A DNA stretch of 42,274 nucleotides from Zoogloea sp. (GTDB lineage Bacteria > Pseudomonadota > Gammaproteobacteria > Burkholderiales > Rhodocyclaceae): assembly GCA_016789125.1 (NCBI GenBank), contig JAEUNU010000300.1:1-42274 (forward strand), given 5' to 3'. This document shows, piece by piece, positions 8,249 to 16,875 of the stretch; position 1 is the stretch's first letter, and the number at the start of each line of letters is the position of its first letter. The notes under the pieces were generated by a model. The model was given only the letters and a program-made list of their open reading frames with translations, was not told the origin of the DNA and searched no databases. Made by a program: the position numbers and the translations under genes.

Positions 8249-11023
8249 ATGGCACACCAATTGCTAGTTCCACGCATCCCAGGAGCGAGCATTGCCGAAA
8301 CCAAATCCACTTGTTGTTACTGCGGCGTCGGCTGCGGTGTGATCATCGAACACGACGCCGGGCACATCACCGGCGTCAGGGGCGACCCGCAGCACCCGGC
8401 CAACTTCGGCCGGCTCTGCACCAAGGGCGCCACGCTGCACCTCTCGGCAAGCCCGGAAACCCTCGCCGCCCGCGCCCTGCACCCTGAGCTGCGCAGCAGC
8501 CGTGGCGAAGCACGCCAGCGCGTGAGCTGGGACGCCGCCCTCGACACCGCCGCCGAACGCTTTGCGGCGATCATCGCCGAGCACGGCCCCGACGCGGTGG
8601 CCGTGTATGGCGCCGGCCAGCTCCTCACCGAGGATTACTACGTCTTCAACAAGCTGGTGAAGGGCCTCGTCGGCACCAACAACCTCGACACCAACTCGCG
8701 CCTCTGCATGTCGAGTGCGGTGGCGGGCTACAAGCTGAGCCTGGGCGCCGACGCGCCGCCCTGCAGCTACGCAGACATTGCCCACACCCGGGCCCTCTTC
8801 ATCACCGGTAGCAACACCGCCTTCGCCCACCCCATTGCCTTCCGCCGCATCGAGGACGCCCGCAAGGCCAGCCCGGACATGAAGCTGGTGGTCATCGATC
8901 CCCGCCGCACCGACACCGCCGAGGCCGCCGACCTGCACCTGGCTCTCCTGCCGGGCACCGACATCGCGCTCTACAACGCCATGCTCCACGTGATGCTGTG
9001 GGAGGGCTGGGTCGATCGCGCCTACATCGAGGCCCACACCGAAGGCTTCGACGCCCTCAAGAAGATCGTCCGCGAATACACCCCGGCGATGGCCGCCAGC
9101 ATCTGCGGTCTCGACCGCAAGGCCATCGAGGAAGCCGCGCAAATCTTCGCCGCCTCGCCGGCCACGATGTCGATGTACTGCCAGGGGCTCAACCAGTACA
9201 GCTTCGGCACCCACAACAACTCGGCACTGATCAACCTGCACCTGGCCACCGGCCAGATCGGCCGCCCGGGCGCCGGCCCCTTCTCGCTCACCGGCCAGCC
9301 CAACGCCATGGGCGGCCGCGAGGTGGGCGGCCTCGCCAACCTGCTGTCGGCCCACCGCGACATGGCCAACCCGGATCACCGCGCCGAAGTCGCCGCGCTT
9401 TGGGGCGTCCCGGACGTGCCCGCCACCCCGGGCAAGAGCGCCGTCGAACTGTTCCGGGCCCTGAAGTCGGGCGAGGTGAAGGCGGTCTGGATCGCCTGCA
9501 CCAACCCGGCCCAGTCGCTGCCCGACCAAGCCCTCGTGCATGAAGCGCTGCAGGCCGCCGAATTCGTCATCGTCCAGGAAGCCTTCGGCCACACCGAAAC
9601 CTGCACCTACGCCGACCTGCTCCTGCCCGCCACCACCTGGGGCGAGAAGGACGGCACCGTCACCAACTCGGAACGCGCCATCAGCCGCGTCCGACCTGCC
9701 GTGTCCGCGCCGGGTGAAGCCCGCCACGATTGGGCGATCGTGGTGGACTTCGCCCGGCGGCTGGGCGCCCGCCTGGGCAAGGCCGAACTCGCCGGGCGGA
9801 TGTTCCCCTACACCCGGCCCGAGGAGATCTGGAACGAGCACCGGGAGTCCACCCGCGGCCGCGACCTGGACATCACCGGCCTCAGCTACGCCCTGCTCGA
9901 AAACACCGGCCCCCAGCAATGGCCCTTCCCGGAGGGCGCCACCGCGGGCCTCGTCCGGCTCTACGAAGACGGAGTGTTCCCCACCCCCAGCGGCCGCGCC
10001 CGTTTTGTCGTCACCGAGCACCGCATCACCGCCGAATCGCCCAGCGCCCGCTTTCCGCTACACCTCAACAGCGGCCGCCTGCGCGACCAATGGCATGGCA
10101 TGAGCCGCACCGGGCTGGTCGCGCGGCTCTATAGCCACGAGTCCGAGCCCATGCTCCACATGCACAAGGACGACATGGCTCGCCGGCAGCTGGCCGACGG
10201 CGACCTCGTCAAGGTCAAGAGCCGCCGCGGCGACGTGGTGCTTAAGGTGCTCGAATCCGCCACCCTGCGCGCCGGCCAGTGCTTCGTGCCGATGCACTGG
10301 GGCGCCAACGCCACCGGCGGGCTGGGCATCAACGTGCTGCTGCCGGCTGATTTCGACCCCTACTCGAAGCAGCCGGAACTCAAGCACGCCGCCGTGCAGG
10401 TGGAAAAATACACCGCCGGCAAGACCCTGGTGGCGATGCGCCGCAGCGAGGCCGACGCCGACGGCCGGCTGCAGCCCAACCCCCTCGAGGTGATGCAGCA
10501 ACTCCGCCGCTGGCTGCCGCACTTTCCCTACGCCAGCCTGACCCTGGCCGGACGCGACGCCCCGGTGGTGGTGCTGAAGGCCCGCGGTGAAGAGCTCGCC
10601 CCGGCCCTCATCGAAGCTCTCGACCGCGAACTCTCGCTGGACGATCCGACCAAGGTGCTTTCTTACCAGGACAGCCGCAAGGACGTGGCCAAGCGCGCGC
10701 TGGTCGAAGGGGATTCCCTCGCGGCCGTGCGCCTCGCCGGCGAAACCAAAGCCGCCGAGTGGCTGGCCGACATGATGGTGCAGGGCCATTCCGCGGCGGC
10801 CGTGCGCCCCTGGCTGCTGGCCCCGCTGACCCAGCCGCCGGCCGGGCAGGCAGCCCGGGGCAAGGTCATCTGCAACTGTTTCGACGTGGCCGAAGACGAC
10901 ATCCTCGCCGCCTTCCGGGGCGGAGAATCCCTCGATGCGCTGCAAGCCCGCACCAAGTGCGGCACCAACTGCGGCTCCTGCGTGCCCGAGCTCAAGCGCC
11001 TGCAGCAGAGCGTGGCGCACTGA
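8249..11023 (+). CDS. nasA: Assimilatory nitrate reductase catalytic subunit
   Basis: This 924-residue molybdopterin oxidoreductase reduces nitrate to nitrite in the cytoplasm for nitrogen assimilation. The N-terminal [4Fe-4S] site is Cys22, Cys25, Cys29 and Cys57. Molybdopterin-binding regions follow: TNNLDTNSRLCMSSAV, the ITGSNTAFAHP segment and a C-terminal dinucleotide-binding part starting near residue 600. The last ~55 residues (ICNCFDV, then CGTNCGSC) form a BFD-like [2Fe-2S] domain, as in NasA proteins of Klebsiella type. There is no Tat signal, consistent with an assimilatory enzyme. The ATG at 8249 has no ribosome site; AGGAG at 8281-8285 lies just before an in-frame ATT (8291), so translation could start there. 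Electron-donor and nitrite reductase genes are not in the window. Confidence 0.95.
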   Translation: MAHQLLVPRIPGASIAETKSTCCYCGVGCGVIIEHDAGHITGVRGDPQHPANFGRLCTKGATLHLSASPETLAARALHPELRSSRGEARQRVSWDAALDTAAERFAAIIAEHGPDAVAVYGAGQLLTEDYYVFNKLVKGLVGTNNLDTNSRLCMSSAVAGYKLSLGADAPPCSYADIAHTRALFITGSNTAFAHPIAFRRIEDARKASPDMKLVVIDPRRTDTAEAADLHLALLPGTDIALYNAMLHVMLWEGWVDRAYIEAHTEGFDALKKIVREYTPAMAASICGLDRKAIEEAAQIFAASPATMSMYCQGLNQYSFGTHNNSALINLHLATGQIGRPGAGPFSLTGQPNAMGGREVGGLANLLSAHRDMANPDHRAEVAALWGVPDVPATPGKSAVELFRALKSGEVKAVWIACTNPAQSLPDQALVHEALQAAEFVIVQEAFGHTETCTYADLLLPATTWGEKDGTVTNSERAISRVRPAVSAPGEARHDWAIVVDFARRLGARLGKAELAGRMFPYTRPEEIWNEHRESTRGRDLDITGLSYALLENTGPQQWPFPEGATAGLVRLYEDGVFPTPSGRARFVVTEHRITAESPSARFPLHLNSGRLRDQWHGMSRTGLVARLYSHESEPMLHMHKDDMARRQLADGDLVKVKSRRGDVVLKVLESATLRAGQCFVPMHWGANATGGLGINVLLPADFDPYSKQPELKHAAVQVEKYTAGKTLVAMRRSEADADGRLQPNPLEVMQQLRRWLPHFPYASLTLAGRDAPVVVLKARGEELAPALIEALDRELSLDDPTKVLSYQDSRKDVAKRALVEGDSLAAVRLAGETKAAEWLADMMVQGHSAAAVRPWLLAPLTQPPAGQAARGKVICNCFDVAEDDILAAFRGGESLDALQARTKCGTNCGSCVPELKRLQQSVAH

Positions 11024-11061
11024 GCGCGGCGACTCGCCCCCCGGCCACCACCACGGTGGCC

Positions 11062-11104
11062 GTCAACGACAAAGCCGGGCTCAAAGCCCGGCTTTGTCGT
11101 TGAC
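11062..11104 (+). terminator. 20-bp perfect hairpin after nasA
   Basis: Bases 11062-11081 and 11085-11104 are exact reverse complements with a 3-base loop, about 40 bp after the nasA stop. No T-tract follows, so it may act as an RNA-stabilising stem or a weak terminator rather than a classic intrinsic one. Confidence 0.7.
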
Positions 11105-11161
11105 GGCAAAAGATGACGAACATCCTCAAGCCACCGAAAACATCGCAAATGCAATGAGAAA

Positions 11162-11181
11162 CCGGGGCAAGCCTGCCCCGG
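11162..11181 (-). terminator. Hairpin terminator of the acyl carrier protein gene
   Basis: An 8-bp G+C stem (ccggggca with tgccccgg, 4-base loop) lies 18 bp after the stop of the minus-strand ACP gene. It is followed on that strand by TTTCTCATT, so it resembles a short intrinsic terminator. Confidence 0.6.
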
Positions 11182-11199
11182 CCTGTCAAGAGCGGCCGT

Positions 11200-11448
11200 T
11201 CAGCCGAGCTTGGCGTTCACGAAATCGACCAGCGAGCCGACCGAGGCGAAGGTCGAGCCGTCGATTTCGTCATCCTCGACGGCGAACCCGAACCGCTCCT
11301 CGAGCAAGTTGATCAAACCCACCACGGCCATCGAATCGAGATCCGGCAGCGCGCCCAGCAGTTGGGTGTCGAGATCAAACTGGGCCGATGCTCCACCAAG
11401 ATTGAGAACCTCGTCGAGAATCGACAGCACTTCCTTCTTCGTATCCAA
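11200..11448 (-). CDS. Acyl carrier protein, exosortase-A-associated type
   Basis: An 82-residue acyl carrier protein. Ser39 in the DLDSM motif is the site for the 4'-phosphopantetheine arm; acidic helices around it (LLEERFGFAVEDDEID) are typical of carrier proteins. The start codon is TTG (11448-11446), preceded by GGAG at good spacing, with an in-frame stop two codons upstream, so no ATG start is possible. The gene is divergent from the acyl-CoA ligase and PLP decarboxylase genes. The same three families occur together in exosortase-A loci, where they are thought to make or load a small acyl/amine group for an exported product; the exact reaction is not known. Confidence 0.88.
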   Translation of the reverse strand: MDTKKEVLSILDEVLNLGGASAQFDLDTQLLGALPDLDSMAVVGLINLLEERFGFAVEDDEIDGSTFASVGSLVDFVNAKLG

Positions 11449-11813
11449 AACTCACTCCAGTTGGTAAGACCAAACAAACGCCCTGCGCATCACTACGGCC
11501 GGATATCGGAACCGCGCAAAACAATCAGAAACATTATAAGCGACAAGGCGGCAATCGAAACCCCGATATGCACATCCCTTCGCCGCAGCACCACCGGCAA
11601 AGCCGGGGACGCCTGCACGCAGGCCTCAAGCTTACTCCCGCAAGGCCGCCCATCGGTGACGAAGGTCTCGCCAGGACACAAATTTCTCCGCCCGGCCGGG
11701 CCCTTTCGCGCTTACCCCCTGCATGACGGGCTGCCGCCTGCGCTAAACTCGCATTCGGCATGTACGAAACTGCAGCAGTCAGCCCGACGACCCAACCACT
11801 ATATTCCCGACCC
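11449..11813. other. 365-bp intergenic region between divergent ACP and ligase genes
   Basis: No gene is supported here. The stretch must hold promoters for both directions. Near its right end, gctaaactcgc (about 11740-11750) matches the same string upstream of ybiB (about 92-102) and contains TAAACT, a plausible -10 for the ligase gene. Local A+T is higher around 11520-11540 (aacattataagc), a candidate promoter for the ACP gene. An in-frame upstream extension of the ligase from 11760 exists but looks unlike the family. Confidence 0.4.
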
Positions 11814-13418
11814 ATGCTCAACACCACGCTCCTCCACCAACTCATCACGGCCTCGGCCGAGCGCGCCCCCGACGCCCCGGCCCTCACCGCCGGCAAGACA
11901 AGCCTCAGCTACCGGGCGCTGGACGAACAGGTCGCTGGCATCGCCTCGGGCCTGGTCGGCCTGGGTCTGGACCGGGGCGAGCGGGTCGGCATCTTCCTCG
12001 ACAAACGCGCCGAAACCGTCGTCGCCAGCTTTGCCGCGGCGCGGGCGGGCGGCGTGTTCGTGCCGGTTAATCCGATCCTCAAGCCAGAGCAGGTCGGCCA
12101 CATCCTGCGCGACTGCAACGCCCGGGTGCTGATCACGTCGCCCGAGCGTCTGCCCCTCATCGCCGAAACCCTGGCCCACTGCCACGACCTGCGCCAGGTG
12201 ATCCTCACTGGCCCGCTCACCAAGCCCGTCGACCTGCCCGCCACCGGCATCTTCCAGTGGGCCGACCTGCTTGCCGCCCCGCCCCGCGCCGGCCATCGGG
12301 TCATCGACAACGACATGCTGGCCATCCTGTACACCTCGGGCAGCACCGGGCGGCCAAAGGGCGTGGTGCTGTCCCACCGCAACATGGTCGCCGGCGCCAA
12401 GAGCGTCGCCAGCTACCTGGGCAACAACCCCGACGACACCCTGTTGGCCGCCCTGCCCCTGTCCTTCGACGCTGGCTTTTCGCAGCTCACCACGGCCTTC
12501 CACAGTGGCGCGCGGGTCGTGCTGATCAACTACCTGCTGCCCCAGGACGTGCTGAAGGCCGTCGTGCGCGAGCGTGTGACCGGCCTCACCGCGGTGCCGC
12601 CGCTCTACATCCAGCTCGCCCAGCTCAACTGGCCCGAGACGGTCACCGAGCACCTGCGTTACTTCGCCAACACCGGCGGACGCATGCCGCTCGAGACACT
12701 CAAGGCCCTGCGCGCCCACCTTCCGCGCACCCAACCCTTCCTGATGTACGGCCTCACCGAGGCCTTCCGCGCAACCTACCTGCCCCCCGAGCAGGCCGAC
12801 ATCCGCCCCGACTCCATCGGCAAGGCGATCCCCAACGCCGAGGTGCTGGTGCTCCGCGAGGACGGCACCGAGTGCAGCGCCAACGAGCCGGGCGAACTCG
12901 TCCAGCGCGGCGCCCACGTGGCAATGGGCTACTGGAACGACCCCGAGAAAACCGCGGAGCGCTTCAAGCCGCTCCCCGACAGCGCCCCGGGCCGCCAGCC
13001 TGGCCTGGTGCTCCCCGAGATCGCCGTGTTCTCGGGTGACACTGTGCGCCGCGACGAGGAGGGCTACCTGTATTTCATCGGCCGCCGCGACGAGATGATG
13101 AAGACCTCCGGCTACCGCGTGAGCCCGACCGAGGTCGAGGAGATCCTCTACGCCACCCAGCTGGTCGGCGAATGCGTCGCCTTCGGTGTCGCCCATGCCA
13201 GCCTGGGCCAGGCCATCTGCGTGATCGCCACGCCCCGCGAGGGCCACACGCTCGACACTGCCACCCTGCTGGCCGAGTGCAAGCAACGCATGCCGGCCTA
13301 CATGGTGCCGAGCACCATCGAACTGCGCGACGGCCCGCTGCCCCGCAACCCCAACGGCAAAATCGACCGCAAGACCCTGTCCACCGAGTTCGAGCAGGCC
13401 CACAAGGGAGAACAATGA
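11814..13418 (+). CDS. Acyl-CoA ligase (AMP-forming), exosortase-A system-associated
   Basis: A 534-residue ANL-superfamily enzyme that activates a carboxylic acid through an acyl-adenylate. The P-loop-like motif is ILYTSGSTGRPKGVVLSH (about residues 168-185), YGLTEAFR is the adenine-binding motif, and the C-terminal NGKIDRKTL holds the catalytic lysine of the mobile domain. Sequence and context fit the family found next to exosortase A (TIGR03098 by recollection). The ATG at 11814 fits family length better than the ATG at 11760. Its stop overlaps the next start (ATGA), so ligase and decarboxylase are translationally coupled. The adenylate is probably passed to the carrier protein encoded divergently upstream (inference). 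Confidence 0.88.
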   Translation: MLNTTLLHQLITASAERAPDAPALTAGKTSLSYRALDEQVAGIASGLVGLGLDRGERVGIFLDKRAETVVASFAAARAGGVFVPVNPILKPEQVGHILRDCNARVLITSPERLPLIAETLAHCHDLRQVILTGPLTKPVDLPATGIFQWADLLAAPPRAGHRVIDNDMLAILYTSGSTGRPKGVVLSHRNMVAGAKSVASYLGNNPDDTLLAALPLSFDAGFSQLTTAFHSGARVVLINYLLPQDVLKAVVRERVTGLTAVPPLYIQLAQLNWPETVTEHLRYFANTGGRMPLETLKALRAHLPRTQPFLMYGLTEAFRATYLPPEQADIRPDSIGKAIPNAEVLVLREDGTECSANEPGELVQRGAHVAMGYWNDPEKTAERFKPLPDSAPGRQPGLVLPEIAVFSGDTVRRDEEGYLYFIGRRDEMMKTSGYRVSPTEVEEILYATQLVGECVAFGVAHASLGQAICVIATPREGHTLDTATLLAECKQRMPAYMVPSTIELRDGPLPRNPNGKIDRKTLSTEFEQAHKGEQ

Positions 13419-14659
13419 ACATGAGCACCCGCGAAAAGCCGGTTCATGCCCCGATGGACCAGTTCCAGAGCGCAGGCCGCGAGTTGCTGGTCGGCGGCAT
13501 CCCCCTCGAGCGCCTGGTCGACCGGGTCGGCCAGACTCCCTTCTACGCCTACGACCGTGAGCTCCTGACCCGCCGGGTGGCCGAACTGCGGGCCGCCCTG
13601 CCGGCGAGCATCAAGCTCCATTACGCGATGAAGGCCAACCCGATGCCGGCCGTCGTCAATCACATGGCCCGTCTCGTGGACGGCATCGACGTGGCCTCCG
13701 GCGGCGAACTCCTGGTCGCCCTCGACAGCGGCGCCGACCCTCACGAGATCAGCTTCGCCGGCCCCGGCAAGCGGCACGGCGAGCTCCGCCAGGCCGTCGC
13801 TGCCGGCATCCTGATCAACATCGAATCCTTCCGCGAAGTGGCCGAACTCGGCGCCATCCGCCAGGCGACCGGCTGGCCGGTGCGGGTTGCGGTGCGGGTC
13901 AACCCCGACTTCGAGCTCAAGGGCTCGGGCATGAAGATGGGCGGCGGGCCCAAGCAGTTCGGCGTGGATGCCGAGCAGGTGCCCGAACTCCTGGCCGAGA
14001 TCGGCAAGGCCGGCCTCGCCTTCGAGGGTTTCCACCTTTTTGCCGGCTCCCAGAACCTGCGCCCCGAGGCAATCGTCGAGGCCCAGCAAAAGTGCTTCGA
14101 ACTGGCCCTGCGCCTGGCCGAAAGCGCGCCGGCGCCGGTAAAGTTCCTCAACCTCGGCGGCGGCTTCGGCATTCCCTATTTCCCGGGCGAGCAACGCCTC
14201 GATCTGTCGAGCATCGGCGCCAACCTCGCCGCCATCGCCGCCGAAGCCGCCGAGAAGATGCCCCAGGCCGAGATCGTCATCGAGCTCGGCCGCTACCTGG
14301 TGGGCGAAGCGGGCGTCTACGTCACCAAGGTGCTCGACCGCAAGGTCTCCCGCGGGCTCACCTATCTGGTGACAGACGGCGGGCTGCACCATCACCTGTC
14401 GGCATCCGGCAACTTCGGGCAGGTGATCCGCAAGAACTACCCCGCCGCGATCGGCAACCGCATGGACGAGCCCGCCGGCGAAGCCGTGTCGGTGGTCGGC
14501 CCGCTATGCACCCCCCTGGACATACTCGCCGACAAGATGCCCCTGCCCGAGGCACGGCCGGGTGACCTGGTGGTGATCTTCCAGTCGGGTGCCTACGGCG
14601 CAACCGCCAGCCCGCGCGGCTTCCTGAGCCAGCCCGATCTCGTCGAAGTGCTGGTCTGA
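13415..14659 (+). CDS. PLP-dependent decarboxylase, exosortase-A system-associated
   Basis: A 414-residue fold-type III PLP enzyme of the diaminopimelate/ornithine decarboxylase superfamily. Lys73 in HYAMKANP should form the Schiff base. The GGGFGIPYF segment binds the PLP phosphate, and CTPLDIL near the C-terminus carries the cysteine that completes the active site across the dimer. The start overlaps the ligase stop by four bases and has AAGGGAGAA upstream. The family (TIGR03099 by recollection) pairs with the ligase and ACP. The likely role is to supply a decarboxylated amine or amino acid for attachment; the substrate is unknown. Confidence 0.88.
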   Translation: MNMSTREKPVHAPMDQFQSAGRELLVGGIPLERLVDRVGQTPFYAYDRELLTRRVAELRAALPASIKLHYAMKANPMPAVVNHMARLVDGIDVASGGELLVALDSGADPHEISFAGPGKRHGELRQAVAAGILINIESFREVAELGAIRQATGWPVRVAVRVNPDFELKGSGMKMGGGPKQFGVDAEQVPELLAEIGKAGLAFEGFHLFAGSQNLRPEAIVEAQQKCFELALRLAESAPAPVKFLNLGGGFGIPYFPGEQRLDLSSIGANLAAIAAEAAEKMPQAEIVIELGRYLVGEAGVYVTKVLDRKVSRGLTYLVTDGGLHHHLSASGNFGQVIRKNYPAAIGNRMDEPAGEAVSVVGPLCTPLDILADKMPLPEARPGDLVVIFQSGAYGATASPRGFLSQPDLVEVLV

Positions 14660-14668
14660 TAGACACAA

Positions 14669-14701
14669 AAAAGCCTTCCTGCAGCAGCAAGGAAGGCTTT
14701 T
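14669..14701. terminator. Bidirectional intrinsic terminator
   Basis: A 12-bp stem (aaaagccttcct with aggaaggctttt) and 9-base loop lie between the convergent decarboxylase and DUF3579 genes. T-runs on either strand make it serve both genes. Confidence 0.9.
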
Positions 14702-14743
14702 CTGGCCCTGCGCTCCAGCCGGGCTCCGGGCCCGGCGGAACAA

Positions 14744-15037
14744 TCAGAAGAAGTAGTCGTCCGGCAGGGTTTCCACCTGCAGGTCGTTGTCTTTCGCGAA
14801 ATTTCTGAGGAAGTTGTAAGCGAGCGGCTCGATGTCGTGGATCTTGCCGTCCACCAGAACCGTCTTGTCGCCACGCAGATTGCATGCCGGGCGAACATAG
14901 GGCGAATAGGTCATGCGATGATCGGCCCCGAACACCGACATGATCCCGCACAGACGATCCGCCCAGTCGCTCGGCCGGAAAGTCCGCCCGTCGCTGGTGC
15001 GCCCCACAATCACGAAGTTCTCAATTTTTTGAATCAT
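14744..15037 (-). CDS. DUF3579 family protein
   Basis: A 97-residue small cytosolic protein with the family pattern VGRTSDGRTFRPSDWADRLCG near the N-terminus and a PACNLRGDKTVLVD segment, ending in a LPDDYFF tail. DUF3579 proteins are common in betaproteobacteria and have no established function. The ATG at 15037 fits family starts; an upstream in-frame ATG at 15073 would add 12 unlike residues. It is convergent with the decarboxylase. Confidence 0.85.
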   Translation of the reverse strand: MIQKIENFVIVGRTSDGRTFRPSDWADRLCGIMSVFGADHRMTYSPYVRPACNLRGDKTVLVDGKIHDIEPLAYNFLRNFAKDNDLQVETLPDDYFF

Positions 15038-15258
15038 GTGCGATGTCGGAAAATCTCGGGGTCGGCAAACCAATTCAAAAACCGCCGCACAGCGATGCTC
15101 CCTGGCACCGGCGGCCGCCCGGATTTTAGCAGGAAACCACAGCGCCAGCCGCAGCTTTCAGCCACGCCGCCTCTCCCCGCGAAGCGGCGTCACGCCTGAC
15201 GGAACAGGGTTTCGCCAGGCGCCGGAAGACGCCCTTCCGCGGGCCTGACGACGGCATA

Positions 15259-16161
15259 TCAGCCGGCCGCCCCTTCCGCCAGAATCTCCTCCAGGCGCCG
15301 CACACCAGGCCCCGCGGCATCCGGGTCGGCGATGACGACGTAGAGGGGCACGATGCGCGCCTCGGCTCCCGCCAGGGGCAGGGTCTTGAGCCGCCCGGAG
15401 ATGAGTTCGTCACGGATGTGCGCCTCCGGATACCACGCGAAACCGTGCCCCGCGCACGCCGCGGCAATCGACATGCCCATGCTGCTGAAGGTCCACCGCT
15501 GCTCAACCTCGACCGTCGTGGTACGCCGGTCGCGGCTGGCGCTGGTCGCCCGCACCGGCAGATGGCGATGGGCGCGGAGGTCGTTCTCGTGCAAGGCGCG
15601 GCCCAGGCGATGGAGCGGATGATCCGGGCTGGCCACCGCGAGCAGCCGCACGTTCATCAGGGGCCGGCCGAGGAAGCCCGGCGGAATGCTGGGCGTCACT
15701 GCAATGTCGGCATGACCGCCGAGCAAGGCCTCGCTGGTACCGCCCAGCACCGACTCGATCACCTCGACGCGGGTCCGGGGCGCCTCGCTCCCGAAGCGGG
15801 CCAGCGCATCGAGCAGCTTGCCTGGCGGGTAGAGCACCTCGACGGCCAGCCCGATCTCGGCCTCCCAGCCCGCCGAAAGCTTACGCGCGGCCTGCTCCAG
15901 GTCGCCGGCCTCGCCAATGAGCGCCAGCGCCCGCCGGTAGAGCATGTGGCCCGTCGGCGTGAGCACCGCCTTGCGGCCCTGGATCTCGAAGGCGCGCAGC
16001 CCGAGCTGCGACTCGATCTTCTGCACCGCGTAGCTCACCGCCGACTGGCTCTTGTGCAGGGCCTCGGCTGCCTGGGCGTAACCGCCGGCCTCCACCACCG
16101 CGACCAGTGAGCGCCATTGTTCGAGGGAGATGTGGGGAACCGGCCGAGAGATCAGGTTCAT
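15259..16161 (-). CDS. LysR family transcriptional regulator
   Basis: A 300-residue LysR regulator. The winged helix-turn-helix is at residues about 12-70 (EQWRSLVAVVEAGGYAQAAEALHKSQSAVSYAVQ), followed by a periplasmic-binding-protein-like effector domain to the C-terminus. It is divergent from azoreductase and pirin genes, with 97 bp between the starts. LysR proteins of this layout usually control the divergent operon and themselves. The effector is unknown; quinone or other electrophiles are a reasonable guess from the target genes. Confidence 0.92.
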   Translation of the reverse strand: MNLISRPVPHISLEQWRSLVAVVEAGGYAQAAEALHKSQSAVSYAVQKIESQLGLRAFEIQGRKAVLTPTGHMLYRRALALIGEAGDLEQAARKLSAGWEAEIGLAVEVLYPPGKLLDALARFGSEAPRTRVEVIESVLGGTSEALLGGHADIAVTPSIPPGFLGRPLMNVRLLAVASPDHPLHRLGRALHENDLRAHRHLPVRATSASRDRRTTTVEVEQRWTFSSMGMSIAAACAGHGFAWYPEAHIRDELISGRLKTLPLAGAEARIVPLYVVIADPDAAGPGVRRLEEILAEGAAG

Positions 16162-16177
16162 ATCAAATAATCCGATA
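16161..16177. promoter_or_regulatory. Candidate LysR operator (TATC-N9-GATA)
   Basis: An interrupted palindrome, TATC then nine bases then GATA, fits the T-N11-A pattern bound by LysR proteins. It touches the start codon of the lysR gene and lies about 80 bp before azoR, as expected for autorepression plus activation of the divergent operon. Confidence 0.5.
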
Positions 16178-16258
16178 GTTCCAAGCTAAATATTGCGCTT
16201 TTTTATCTTCTCGGCAAATCGTTTAATACAACCATCGCAACCCCACACGGAGCCTGAA

Positions 16259-16861
16259 ATGAGCAAACTTCTCAAGATCAACGCGAGCCTGTTCTCCGGC
16301 AACGGCCAGTCCAGCCAGCTCACCGAGCGTTTCGTCGCCGCCTGGCAGGCCGGCCACCCGGACACGCAAGTCGTCGAGCGCGACCTGGCCGCCAACCCGG
16401 TGCCCCACCTGGACGGCACCCGCTTCATGGCCTTCGTGGCCAAGCCCGAGGAGCGCAGTGCCGAGCAGCAGGCGGTCGTGGATTTCTCCGACGCCCTGAT
16501 CGCTGAACTCCGCACCGCCGACGCCATCGTGATCGGCCTGCCCATGTACAACTTCGGCATCCCGTCCCAGCTCAAGGCCTACTTCGACCACATCGCCCGG
16601 GCCGGCGTCACCTTCCGCTACACCGCCAACGGCCCGGAAGGCCTGATCACCGGCAAGAAGGCCTACATCCTCGCAGCCCGCGGCGGCATCTACGCCGGCA
16701 CGCCCAAGGACAGCCAGACCGCCTACGTGCGGGACTTCCTCGGCTTCATCGGCATCACCGACGTCGAGTTCATCTACGCCGAGGGGCTCAACATGGGCGA
16801 CGAAAGCAAGAACGCCGCCCTCGCCAAGGCCCACCAATCCCTCGCCGCCCTCACCGCCTGA
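16259..16861 (+). CDS. azoR: FMN-dependent NADH-azoreductase
   Basis: A 200-residue flavodoxin-fold oxidoreductase of the AzoR family, which reduces azo bonds and quinones by two-electron transfer from NAD(P)H. Visible family motifs are INASLFSGNGQSSQL (FMN phosphate loop, residues about 7-21), GLPMYNFGIPSQLKAY (FMN isoalloxazine site, about 95-110) and AARGGIY. The ATG at 16259 has GGAG at the right distance. The upstream in-frame extension from 16193 is not conserved-looking. A pirin gene follows after 14 bp, so they form an operon under the divergent LysR regulator; the pair likely deals with quinone or electrophile stress. Confidence 0.93.
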   Translation: MSKLLKINASLFSGNGQSSQLTERFVAAWQAGHPDTQVVERDLAANPVPHLDGTRFMAFVAKPEERSAEQQAVVDFSDALIAELRTADAIVIGLPMYNFGIPSQLKAYFDHIARAGVTFRYTANGPEGLITGKKAYILAARGGIYAGTPKDSQTAYVRDFLGFIGITDVEFIYAEGLNMGDESKNAALAKAHQSLAALTA

Positions 16862-16875
16862 ACCCGGAGTCCATC

